Source: Tetrapisispora phaffii CBS 4417 (lineage: Eukaryota; Ascomycota; Saccharomycetes; Saccharomycetales; Saccharomycetaceae). Taken from it: a stretch of 64,000 nucleotides of DNA. The stretch spans positions 496,001 through 560,000 of the forward strand of contig NC_016525.1 in NCBI RefSeq assembly GCF_000236905.1. Reading direction: 5' to 3'. This document shows, one piece after another, positions 9,566-18,639 of this stretch. The notes below the pieces were generated by a model that was not told the DNA's origin, searched no databases, and saw only the letters and a list, made by a program, of their open reading frames with translations. Both the position numbers and the translations under genes were made by a program. Within the stretch, counting starts at the first letter, position 1. Each line of letters begins with the position of its first letter.

Positions 9566-10687
9566 ATGTCTTTACAATATAAGTTTAGTTGGCCAGCGGG
9601 CCCTGGATCCGTCGTTATAACAGGTGCTTTTGATGAATGGAAAGGTACTTTACCGTTGGTTAAGCAGTCAGATGGTGATTTTGAAATCACCATGCCAGTT
9701 AGTTTCAAAGATGAGGATGATTCTAAATTTTATTTCAAGTTCATTGTCGATGAAAAGTGGGTCACCAGTGACAAATACGCTAAGGAGTTAGATGTTGAGA
9801 AAAAAGTTGAAAATAACTACATTGTGAAATCTGATGTGGTGAATGCTGCTACTGCTCAAGGTGCTGCAATCCCCGAAGCCGGCGCTTTAGTCGCGGGAGC
9901 TTCCGAACAAACTGCTTCTGCCAACAAGAAGAAGAATAAGAAAAAGAAGAATAAGAAGAAGAACAAGAAGAAGAAGAACGCTGCTGCTGCCACTGCCGCA
10001 GTCGCAGCTGAAGGTGAGGCTGCGGGTGAAACCGAGGAGACTAGTGATGATGTTACTGAAGCTTCCAAGAGTGCTACTCCAGCTACCGAGCTTGAAGTTG
10101 AGAATGAAAGTGAAAATATCGTTAACATATTGCCAGTTATAGAAACACAAGCTGCCACCACTGTTGCTGGTGAAATGGGTCCAGTTATCGTTGAAAACCC
10201 AGAAGAAATCAAAGAATTTAGAGAAATTTCCGATGTCGATGCAAATGAATTAAATGAAAGATTAAACAAGGAAAATGCCAAAGCCATTGAAGAACCAGTT
10301 GTCGAAGAGGCAGTTGCTGAAGAGCCAAAGGTTGAAGAGCCAGTTGTCGAAGAGCCAGTTATCGAACAACCAAATGTTGAAGAGCCAGTTGTTGAAGAGC
10401 CAGTTGTCGAAGAGCCAGTTGCTGAAGAGCCAGTTGTCGAAGAACCAGTTGCTGAAGAGCCAAAGGTTGAAGAGCCAGTTGTCGAAGAACAAACAAAGGA
10501 AGGTGCCACTTTGGATCCAAAGGCGCAGACTGAATCTGTTGCTAAAGAAACTGAAAAGAAAGAGAAGACAAAACCTGTTGAATCTGTAAAAAAAATCACT
10601 AAACAAGTTGAATCAGCCAAACCAACTGAAGCTGAAAAACCGAAGAAGAAAGGCTTCTTCAGTAAGTTAAAGAAATTGTTCGGTTAA
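9566..10687 (+). CDS. CRP1/MDG1 family protein with glycogen-binding-like (AMPK1-CBM) N-terminus
   Basis: 373 residues. Residues 1-90 form a CBM48/AMPK-beta-like fold (YKFSWPAGPGSVVITGAFDEW, then FYFKFIVDEKWVTSDKY). A lysine/asparagine tract follows (about 115-135) and then an acidic linker. Next come about 13 pentapeptide units of EEPVV type (about 245-310). The C-terminal patch is basic and hydrophobic (KKGFFSKLKKLFG). In S. cerevisiae the family has two members: Mdg1, linked to pheromone signalling at the plasma membrane, and Crp1, which binds cruciform DNA. They are whole-genome-duplication paralogs, and I cannot assign this gene to one of them. The repeat array is likely variable in length. 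Long antisense open frames across it are by-products of the repeat. Confidence 0.88.
   Translation: MSLQYKFSWPAGPGSVVITGAFDEWKGTLPLVKQSDGDFEITMPVSFKDEDDSKFYFKFIVDEKWVTSDKYAKELDVEKKVENNYIVKSDVVNAATAQGAAIPEAGALVAGASEQTASANKKKNKKKKNKKKNKKKKNAAAATAAVAAEGEAAGETEETSDDVTEASKSATPATELEVENESENIVNILPVIETQAATTVAGEMGPVIVENPEEIKEFREISDVDANELNERLNKENAKAIEEPVVEEAVAEEPKVEEPVVEEPVIEQPNVEEPVVEEPVVEEPVAEEPVVEEPVAEEPKVEEPVVEEQTKEGATLDPKAQTESVAKETEKKEKTKPVESVKKITKQVESAKPTEAEKPKKKGFFSKLKKLFG
10292..10492 (+). repeat. In-frame 15-bp tandem repeat coding for EEPVV-type pentapeptides
   Basis: A run of GAAGAGCCAGTTGTC-like units codes for pentapeptides EEPVV, EEPVA, EEPKV, EEPVI and EQPNV. Several units are nearly identical at DNA level (for example around 10,380-10,490), indicating recent slippage or unequal exchange rather than old divergence. 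Confidence 0.85.
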
Positions 10688-11305
10688 ACCTTTTTTTAAA
10701 TAATTTGAACTTATTTATTTCTCGGTTTTTCAATGAATACTATCATTACCAACCGCCTCCTCCCTTTTGTCATATTGCTGAAATAAGCCTTTAATGAGTT
10801 GTAGTATTAGCCACCTTACCTAAGTTTTTATCATTGAAGCAAATTTCATATCTCGTAACATTTTAGCTTATAATATCAAGTGAATTGTTTAACACTACGG
10901 AATATTTACTTACTGCACTATAAACATCTTAATTATGGTTTCGATTATACATTAAGTGTTTGTTGATATTTGCAATCTATATAATAATTAATATATTAAT
11001 CTTTAAAGACTCTTTGTTGTACATCTATATTCGTTTTATATTATTTACTCTTGTCTACTATTTGTATATAGCTAATAATCATTATTGCCGCTTATATGAT
11101 TTTTTTGAACAAACGCTTAATGAAAATTTTTTTTGACGTGATGAAAAAGGCGATGAGATTGAATTAATTTTAATAGCTGTATATTCATATATATAAAGAA
11201 ACTTTAAAAAAACTATATCAGTTGACGTAATTTAGATATATAGTACGTTCCACTAGACAGTAAAAGGTACGCACTTTCTACTCAAACTTTCCACAATTTG
11301 CGAAA
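10688..11305. other. Intergenic: CRP1/MDG1 3' region and NOP13 promoter
   Basis: 618 bp, AT-rich and without a gene. The only clear signals are the RRPE and PAC elements listed separately upstream of NOP13. Confidence 0.6.
11121..11159 (+). promoter_or_regulatory. RRPE + PAC ribosome-biogenesis promoter elements of NOP13
   Basis: TGAAAATTTTTTTT (RRPE type) at 11121-11134 is followed by GCGATGAGAT, an exact PAC consensus, at 11150-11159. That is about 150-185 bp before the NOP13 ATG. In yeasts this pair marks ribosome-biogenesis genes bound by Stb3 (RRPE) and Dot6/Tod6 (PAC). It supports the NOP13 call and suggests growth- and nutrient-linked expression. Confidence 0.8.
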
Positions 11306-12508
11306 ATGAGCGACGTTGAAAAGAAAGATGAAGGCATTGTTGAAGAAGTAAATGTCGATGACAGCAATGTTGAAGTTAAATCATCTGAACAAAAGATTAA
11401 AGAAGCTTTAACTGACCCAACTAAGAAAAGAAAAGCTGAAGATGAAATTGAAATTGATATAAATAAATCCATTCCACTATCCAAGAAGCAGAAACGTCTA
11501 TTGAGAAGAGGTAAAATCACATTGGAAGATTTAAATGCCAAGTTTAATATCGATCCTTCTGCTATCGAAGCATATAAAAAGGAAGCCGAAGGTAAGGGTA
11601 CCAGTTCAGAAATAAATGATGCTGAAGGTTCTAAATCAGAGAAAGAAGAAAAGAAAGCTAAAAAGTTTGGTGTTTGGATGGGTAATATGGCTTTTGATAC
11701 TACAAAAGAGGATATTATCAAGTATTTAGTCCTAAAAACTAAAACTCTAGAGGGGCCCTCTCAAATCACAGAGACTGATATGGTTAGATTTAACATGCCC
11801 CTTGCCAAGAGTGATGGCAAGAAGATAAAAAATAAAGGTTTTTGTTACATTGATTTTAAAACTCTTGAACAGATGGAATCTGCTATCGCATTAAGTGAAA
11901 CTGAATTAAATGGTAGAAAATTACTAATTAAAAGTTCTACCGACTATGCTGGCAGACCAGATAAATCTGATTTAGTCTCAATGTCTAAAAATCCACCATC
12001 CAGAATATTATTCGTCGGTAACCTATCCTTTGATACTACTGATGAATTATTAAGAAAACATTTCCAACATTGTGGTGATATTGTTAAAATTCGTATGGCA
12101 ACTTTCCAAGACAGTGGTAAATGTAAAGGTTTTGCATTCGTAGACTTCAAGAACGAAGAAGGTGCCACAAAGGCACTAAGCGATAAGTCATGTAGAAAAA
12201 TTGCTGGTAGACCACTAAGAATGGAGTTTGGTGAAGATAGAAGTAAAAGAGTTGTTAAAAGAAAAGAACAGCCAGCTTCCAAAAGAGAAGCCTTCGATAT
12301 TCCAACTCAAACTAGGTCTGAATATTCGTCATCTAATACTACTTCAGAAGCTGCTCCTGCATCAGCCACTAAGAAACCATTTAAGAAGTTCAACAACAGA
12401 CAACACATTGACAAAAACAATCGTGTCAAGAGTAGTATTGCATTATCGTCTGCTCAAAGAGGTAGTGTCGCTATCGTCCAATCTACTGGTAAGAAAACCA
12501 CTTTTTAA
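11306..12508 (+). CDS. NOP13: Nucleolar RNA-binding protein Nop13
   Basis: 400 residues, almost the length of S. cerevisiae Nop13 (about 403). The N-terminus contains DPTKKRKAEDEIEIDI followed by SIPLSKKQKRLLRRGK, nearly identical to the yeast protein. There are two RRMs. RRM1 (about 127-225) contains FGVWMGNMAFDTT and GFCYIDF. RRM2 (about 234-315) contains RILFVGNLSFDTT and CKGFAFVDF. The C-terminus is basic and ends VAIVQSTGKKTTF. It is thought to act in 60S pre-ribosome assembly in the nucleolus. RRPE and PAC motifs upstream agree with that. The gene order CRP1/MDG1, NOP13, TDA7 matches the S. cerevisiae chromosome XIV arrangement. Confidence 0.96.
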   Translation: MSDVEKKDEGIVEEVNVDDSNVEVKSSEQKIKEALTDPTKKRKAEDEIEIDINKSIPLSKKQKRLLRRGKITLEDLNAKFNIDPSAIEAYKKEAEGKGTSSEINDAEGSKSEKEEKKAKKFGVWMGNMAFDTTKEDIIKYLVLKTKTLEGPSQITETDMVRFNMPLAKSDGKKIKNKGFCYIDFKTLEQMESAIALSETELNGRKLLIKSSTDYAGRPDKSDLVSMSKNPPSRILFVGNLSFDTTDELLRKHFQHCGDIVKIRMATFQDSGKCKGFAFVDFKNEEGATKALSDKSCRKIAGRPLRMEFGEDRSKRVVKRKEQPASKREAFDIPTQTRSEYSSSNTTSEAAPASATKKPFKKFNNRQHIDKNNRVKSSIALSSAQRGSVAIVQSTGKKTTF

Positions 12509-13489
12509 TCTGGTATAAATGCATTTTTAAATGAAGATTCTTTCAAAAGATATCATATAAGAAATATTTTTTTTTCGAACTTATTTACATATCTTATAAA
12601 TTGTACATTACTTATTTAATAGAATTATTTTCAATATATTTACGTTACTGGAAATTGATTCTATATCAGTTAAAAATTAGTACTTTTATCTAATTAAGCA
12701 ACTTGTTGGATAGGTAAGTACTTCAGAACAAGATGTTGGTTACCAGTAGTGAGATACAATTGATTCAAGCTACCATTATGTATTTTTAAGATCAATTAGG
12801 TCTCGTATGGACACAGGAGACAGAAAACATAGACGATTGTTAACTTAAGAAATCAATTAAGTATTACGATCATCTTACCATCTTCATCAATGGATTAAAA
12901 AAAGATTCAGACCGTTATCAGTATCAGATGGTTTAACTAAGAATCGCGATATAGTTGTAACATTTTATTAATCGCATCAGACAAAAGAATCACTCTCTGC
13001 GTTTTTACTGTCAATATTTCCAACTTCTTTTTTTAATCGCGTTTGTTTTTATTTTCAATTTCCTCCGCAGGTGTGACTCAATATTAAATAATTTCAGTGA
13101 GATCTTGCAACATGTGCATTTCTATACTATAAATAAAGTCAACAAATCAATTCAAAAATTTATAAAGCTGGTAAAATATAGAATAATATTAAAACTTGTT
13201 ATTGAGATTTTTCAGAGAGTTACCTTCTTGTAACATTACTCTATTATTGTGTCTACATTAAATTGGGTATAGTCATACATACTTATATATATATATATAT
13301 ACAATTGAACTAATCTTAACGAAAGAAAGAAAGAGGAAACATCTCATATTTCTTTGTGATCGGATACGGCAAGGATCAGGATAATTCGATAAGTTATTAT
13401 TCAGACGACTACTTTTCTTATCTCCTAAAATTATTTTGCTACTTTATTACTCACTAATAACACAGCTTTTCTTTTAAACAGATCGAGCA
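12509..13489. other. Intergenic: NOP13 3' region and TDA7 promoter
   Basis: 981 bp with no ORF of note. A TA dinucleotide run lies at about 13,285-13,302, and a purine-rich GAAAGAAAGAAAGAGG tract at about 13,320. No further motif is supported. Confidence 0.6.
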
Positions 13490-15016
13490 ATGGTCCTTTT
13501 TTCAATGACCAACAAAACTTCATCGGTGTTTCCAGATAGTCTAACAGCCTTGAGTTTTGATACAGTTCTTTATCCAACTACTTCAACTCAAATAAGTTAT
13601 TCTAGTTCGAGTGGATCGGCAACTGAAGAAATTACCAGTCATTCCTTTTCGTCTACAACTGATATTATATCGGAAAGCAATACAAGCTTGGCATTAGATT
13701 CAAATTTATACCGCACATCTTCAGGTGACTCAAGCATAAATGCATTCCAAAATTCATCTGCTACAGATTTAGAAACACATTTTACAACATCGCCTATTCA
13801 CAATCTAACCATAAGTTCACATGTATCTAGTGATACATCGACGGTAGCCGGTTTAGTTTCCTCCTCTTCAATTGAGTCGTTTAATCAAACTACGTCAAAG
13901 TCATTTAACCACATTACTACAATAACGCCATCTATTTACGTACAAAGTTTCAGACATGCAACCACTTCCAAATTAAGTTCATCTACACCATCAACTCTAA
14001 TTTCCACTATTAGTTCAACCTCGGTTTATCCTTCAAGCTCTTATAGTTCAGAATATTCAAATTATTCCACGGCGAGCCCTGCATCAATATCCAGATATTC
14101 TTTATGGTCTTCAGATTTAGAGAGTTCCACTTTATTTACCTCAACTGCATCTTCATCAAATTCGGAATATTCAATCTCTACAAATTCGTCTAAATTATAT
14201 CTAATATACACGCAAACCTACGTGGTTACGGGTAGTTCAATTGCTTTTACAACCGACATTTTAATGACAACAAGGATTAATCCTACAAAATTTCAACAAA
14301 ATGGTACTCCAACCTACACATACGGTAGTAACACCATAACCACTAACTTGGCATACTATAATAACTTAGTTACTGGAAAAACAACATCAACATCTTCAAA
14401 AAATGGGAAAATAGCTGGAGGTGTAATTGGTGCGTTACTAGGGTTTATCATTATCTGCATTGTAACTTTAGTTAATTTCAGACGTAAATCAAATAAATCA
14501 AATCAATTATTTCTAAACAAGAACAATAAAAGAACCAAGATGTATCACACAAATGGAAGAAAAGTAAATTATGATGAAGAAATGGTCAACAATAATTATG
14601 AAATTCCAAGAGACGTTCCAGAGGATGTATCAAATCCTTTCACCGATAAGACGAGGACCATCGCAACATCACCATCGACTCATGCATTCCAAAAGGAATT
14701 TAATTTTGAAAATAGAAAAGCTCCTGAAATCCCTCGGCCAAGAAAGATATTCAACGATGACATTGTGATAAATGACCATGATATAAACGGAAACGTACAA
14801 TTCCCAAGTTCTGTGCCTTTCGCGGATAATAATACCAACTCAAACATAGTACGAATATCGTCTACAGACAGTTCAATTCAATCTTCCGATTTATCTAGCT
14901 CCGATATTACTGGATCCACTATTACAATTGATCCATTTGTTAGTAGCGCACCTCATTATCCCGGCAACCACTCCAATTCTATAAACGATGATGGATATTT
15001 AAAAGAGATTTTTTAA
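13490..15016 (+). CDS. TDA7: TDA7/YDL211C-like single-span membrane protein
   Basis: 508 residues. Residues 1-300 are extremely Ser/Thr-rich without an N-terminal signal peptide, like a heavily O-mannosylated outside domain. One membrane span lies at about 307-328 (IAGGVIGALLGFIIICIVTLV), followed by FRRK as the stop-transfer. The cytosolic tail of about 180 residues contains NPFTDKTRT and ends YLKEIF. The architecture and the position between NOP13 and RHO5 match S. cerevisiae TDA7 (YNL176C) and its paralog YDL211C, whose function is unknown (vacuolar or cell-surface localisation reported). The ectodomain is too low in complexity to prove orthology, so the assignment leans on synteny. Confidence 0.75.
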   Translation: MVLFSMTNKTSSVFPDSLTALSFDTVLYPTTSTQISYSSSSGSATEEITSHSFSSTTDIISESNTSLALDSNLYRTSSGDSSINAFQNSSATDLETHFTTSPIHNLTISSHVSSDTSTVAGLVSSSSIESFNQTTSKSFNHITTITPSIYVQSFRHATTSKLSSSTPSTLISTISSTSVYPSSSYSSEYSNYSTASPASISRYSLWSSDLESSTLFTSTASSSNSEYSISTNSSKLYLIYTQTYVVTGSSIAFTTDILMTTRINPTKFQQNGTPTYTYGSNTITTNLAYYNNLVTGKTTSTSSKNGKIAGGVIGALLGFIIICIVTLVNFRRKSNKSNQLFLNKNNKRTKMYHTNGRKVNYDEEMVNNNYEIPRDVPEDVSNPFTDKTRTIATSPSTHAFQKEFNFENRKAPEIPRPRKIFNDDIVINDHDINGNVQFPSSVPFADNNTNSNIVRISSTDSSIQSSDLSSSDITGSTITIDPFVSSAPHYPGNHSNSINDDGYLKEIF

Positions 15017-17128
15017 ATTTTATGTAATAGAGAAATTTCTCAAGCAATAGATACCCAGGTACACAATAAATTATTTGCCTATTTCATTTTACAATTATAT
15101 TTAGATGAAACATTAATGCTATTGTATCTCATGCATAAACTATGTTAAACTCGTTCAAAGACATTAACAGATTCAGGTGCATATCATTTTTATCAATATT
15201 GAGATTCCGCTGTACAAAAAAAAACTTCTGATCACTTACAGCTCTGAAAACTTATCTCTAATGAGAAAATAAAAACAACACCATTTGATAATATCGGAGA
15301 AATCCATCTTATTTCAAAATCTGGTAATAATATTTGTGTTTGGAAGCTATAGGGGTACACTGTGTTTTATTAGTTGATATCTCCTTTTCTCGAACGCGTA
15401 TACGCACGTTGCAGTAGTTACGTGCGTATCGCCATGCATCATCAAAAAATAATAGATATATCACATATAATAAGATAAAATAGTGAGTGGCATTAGTACC
15501 CAGACTAGATCCAGTCATACTAACATTAACATTATGCAGAGATAATCTTGAAAACATAGAGGAAGAGAAACCCTTACATCTCCTTCCAGATATGGTCGCG
15601 ATCCACCCCCACTTTGAGCGTTTATAATCGCTGCATGGACAAATCTGCATAATACAAAAGATATAACGAATAAATAAGACTGGCAATAAATCGCAGACTT
15701 GAACTAACCAAGATCTGAGCGCAACGAACAGTTATACCACAGCGCTTGCTCAGACCTTACCGTAGAAAAGAATATCACAGACAAGAAAAAGACTATATAT
15801 TTTATTTAATTTCGAAAATTAATTCTGTTACAAGCAGTCACATAGAAACAAATCTGCCTAGAACACTTGGTAGTATTAAATCAATAGAAATTAAACTAGA
15901 TATAGTTACCGTTTTCGTTATATAAAATCGGATTTTTATCAGATTTGAATTCTTACTTTCCCTTTTAGTAAATAAACATTACTATAAAGTGAATTAATTT
16001 CGAACCTGATATGATCCAAAACAAACAAAAACAACAACGCTACGCAAAAATATACAGAACGTTTAAAATTTCTATGGAAGGAAAATGATGTCATTATACC
16101 TATTTAGATTGAAGGCGTTTTTGAAAAGCATAGCGTCCCTACTATTTCTTTACAAGAGAATTGATGCATGGATGAATACATATGTGTTTATCCTTTCGTT
16201 TTCTTATTAAGTCGGCCAAGGATATTAATTTACGTTCTCTCCACGGAATTTTCTTCGATTCATTTTTTATATTCTAAAAACTATTATATTAAGCATTTCG
16301 TATTTAATCAATACATATCTTGGTAGCAAAATTGCTGTTTTTGGAACATTGAATAAGATAATTAGTTATACCAATTTATTGTTATATATATTTTTCTGCT
16401 CCAGAGTATTTTATTTAGTTGATCAATACATGTTGTTCTTAACTGTGAGAAACAAATTAAGAAAGGAGGTGTTAAAATTCTTTTCTTCTAATATCTTTTT
16501 TTGTTTTTGCCAACATGGGCATAAAAAACCTATGCACTTATTGTTTGCATGTAGTTTTTTCTTTTGTTTATAAAGCAGTTTCGAAAGCAATTAAAAACAC
16601 TGAACAATTATTATTTATCATTTTCGTTCTTTCTTTATTCCCGTTATTTATAGTTTGGATTTGTATTTTTAATCAAATAAAATGCGCCGTATTTTAGTGC
16701 ATACGTATGGTAATCGTAAGATGATCAGGTATAAAATTAAAGTTTACACATCGAGTATTTTTTATTTTCTCCTGTTATATATATGTGACTATATGTAAAT
16801 TAAAAGTGCTTGACATATAGAACTCTTTTAAAATAGGATTATTTTTCAAAGGTTTAGTAATCATTAAAAGCAACCAATACATGCGTAGATAATTCTAATT
16901 ACCTGGTTATAGTTTTGAATATATTAGTTGAATAATCACTTTCTTAACAAGATAACTTATATAGTAGTTTAGTTTCCAATTTTACATGCTGTCCATTTCA
17001 TATAATTGTAACTGCAATATTTATTATTAATTATATTAACGACAAAAGAAACAGAATAAAGTACTTAAATAAAAAAATTATAAACGCAAGAACAGGCACA
17101 TACAAACAAACAAATCGTATTGCCAATA
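15017..17128. other. Long intergenic region between TDA7 and RHO5
   Basis: 2.1 kb without a supportable gene. In S. cerevisiae this interval holds MRPL22 and RPS3; neither is recognisable here in any frame. It contains a perfect 10-bp inverted repeat (15400-15409 / 15420-15429). A stable hairpin-forming segment lies at 15712-15756. Several short open frames exist at 15,309-16,697, but they show no similarity and several lack ATG starts. Long T-rich and A-rich runs precede RHO5. Confidence 0.55.
15712..15756. other. Hairpin-forming GC-richer segment of unknown nature
   Basis: GATCTGAGC (15712-15720) pairs with GCTCAGACC (15748-15756) with one G/T wobble, enclosing about 27 nt that can pair partly again. 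On the minus strand, GTGGTATAAC and TTCAAGTC resemble pieces of tRNA D- and T-arms, but no complete cloverleaf can be drawn. Confidence 0.3.
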
Positions 17129-18112
17129 ATGAAATCCGTTAAATGTGTTGTCATTGGTGATGGTGGTGTCGGTAAGAGTTCTTTATTAATTTCATATACT
17201 ACAAATACTTTCCCACAAGACTATGTTCCTACAGTATTTGACAATTATTCAACAACTGTCGCAATTAATGATACCGATTCAGGTGAAGATGAAAGTGACA
17301 CTCAATTATTTAAATTAAATTTATGGGATACGGCTGGGCAGGAAGAGTATGACACTTTAAGACCATTGTCGTATCCTCAAACAGATATTTTTTTAATATG
17401 CTTTTCCGTTGAGGATCAAGCAGCTTTTAGTAACGCAAGAAGTAAATGGTATAATGAAGTTCTAGGTACAATTAATTTAAAGAACTCGGCTATTTATAAG
17501 GTTAAAAATAAGTATCCTATATTGTTAGTCGGTACCAAGTCCGATTTAAGAGAAAATGAAGCCACAAGGGAAGCTTTAGAAAAATCGAATTCTTCTTTTA
17601 TAACGAAAGAAGAGATTGATGGCTTTATCAATGATACAAATATACTAGGATACGTTGAATGTTCAGCAGCAACACAAACTGGTGTGAGCAATGTATTTGA
17701 AACTGCAGTAAGGCATAATATATTAAAAGTACCAGGACTTGACGAATCACTAAATGGTGATCAATCTAGTAATGAAAATAAAAGTAGCATAAAAGATATA
17801 AATCCAACCAAAACTGAGCTAGATACTGTGATAGAAAGTTCACATGAAAATACATCCACAAAGTCGCAAAAGAGCGTAACGGAAAATATTCCAAATGATA
17901 GACAATATAAATCCTCTGAATTAGTCAAAAAAGAAAGTGAGGTAAAATCTAATAATAACGTAAGGAAAGATTCTAATGATAAGAAAGTAACTACTCCTAA
18001 AAGTAGCACTTACAAAAAAACAGTAGTAAAGAATAAAATCACTGCAAAGTTAAAGAAAGTGCCCACTACTAAACAGGCTCCAGATAAAAATAAAAACTGT
18101 ATCATAGTATAA
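17129..18112 (+). CDS. RHO5: Rho-family GTPase Rho5
   Basis: 327 residues from the ATG at 17129 (an in-frame TTG lies nine bases upstream and is not used). G1 loop GDGGVGKS at 10-17, effector region YVPTVFDNYSTT, and an acidic insert DSGEDESD before switch II. Switch II is DTAGQEEYDTLRP; the guanine-specificity motif is GTKSDL, then ECSAATQ. A polar Lys/Ser/Thr-rich extension of about 110 residues ends in the CAAX box CIIV for prenylation. The long tail and the insert before switch II separate Rho5 from Rho1-4. Family knowledge: Rho5 acts as a Rac-like switch in cell-wall integrity, oxidative stress and mitophagy. Position downstream of TDA7 agrees with S. cerevisiae YNL180C. Confidence 0.95.
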   Translation: MKSVKCVVIGDGGVGKSSLLISYTTNTFPQDYVPTVFDNYSTTVAINDTDSGEDESDTQLFKLNLWDTAGQEEYDTLRPLSYPQTDIFLICFSVEDQAAFSNARSKWYNEVLGTINLKNSAIYKVKNKYPILLVGTKSDLRENEATREALEKSNSSFITKEEIDGFINDTNILGYVECSAATQTGVSNVFETAVRHNILKVPGLDESLNGDQSSNENKSSIKDINPTKTELDTVIESSHENTSTKSQKSVTENIPNDRQYKSSELVKKESEVKSNNNVRKDSNDKKVTTPKSSTYKKTVVKNKITAKLKKVPTTKQAPDKNKNCIIV

Positions 18113-18166
18113 ACAAAACACAACAATATTAAGAAAAATTGAATTTTTTTCATATGACAATTTTGG

Positions 18167-18202
18167 TAACATACTTATATCTTTGAAGATATAAGTATGT
18201 TA
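18167..18202. repeat. 36-bp near-perfect palindrome in the RHO5 3' region
   Basis: TAACATACTTATATCTT (18167-18183) and AAGATATAAGTATGTTA (18186-18202) are exact reverse complements with a 2-nt TG centre. The element starts 55 bp after the RHO5 stop, so it probably lies in the 3' UTR, where it could form a long RNA hairpin. Confidence 0.9.
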
Positions 18203-18441
18203 ATTTCATGACAGACTCAAATATTTATATATATTTACAAAATAAAAATAAATTCCATGTAGCAGTATCCACAATTTTTTTTTAAAAGTATGAACAAACC
18301 GTATTATTCTTAGTCATAGTCATTCTTTTGAATGTCATTCTATTCTATAGCTGCCATACATAAGCTTTTCTCTCACCTAGACACTAAATGTATTTTTTTA
18401 TATTTGTTTTTCTTCATATTTTTTCGCCGCTTTAATAGCGG

Positions 18442-18494
18442 TGAAAAATTTTTGCCATAACTGAAGAATTGAAAAACCTAATCTACCTCATCGC
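18442..18494 (+). promoter_or_regulatory. RRPE + PAC (reverse) elements of NOP6
   Basis: TGAAAAATTTTTG at 18442-18454 is RRPE-like, and CTCATCGC at 18487-18494 is the reverse complement of the PAC core GCGATGAG. They lie about 145-200 bp upstream of the NOP6 ATG. The same motif pair precedes NOP13, consistent with ribosome-biogenesis regulon membership. Confidence 0.7.
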
Positions 18495-18639
18495 AACTCA
18501 AATATGCTATTAATACGTATATATATGAAAGTAAGCATCAATTAGTAAAACTACAAGCGGAATTTATTGATATATGGGATAGTCAAATTAAAGAATTTTA
18601 AATCAATAGCAGAAAACACCGGGATACCAATATACAATT

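Larger units (their letters stand above)
18113..18639. other. Intergenic: RHO5 3' region and NOP6 promoter
   Basis: 527 bp. It holds the RHO5-proximal palindrome and the NOP6 RRPE/PAC elements, which are listed separately. Nothing else is seen. Confidence 0.6.

Noticed and set aside
9856..10620. 254-codon antisense open frame across the CRP1/MDG1 gene
   Set aside because: It is a by-product of the 15-bp coding repeat and lysine tract; the sense frame has the conserved domain. The same holds for the other overlapping frames in 9,887-10,606.
16005..16025. TTTCGAACCTG as a T-arm of a minus-strand tRNA
   Set aside because: No matching acceptor, D-arm or anticodon arm can be drawn around it.
15309..16697. 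Open frames of 60-125 codons in the TDA7-RHO5 spacer
   Set aside because: No similarity to MRPL22, RPS3 or anything recognised, and hydrophobic composition is typical of translated T-rich spacer.
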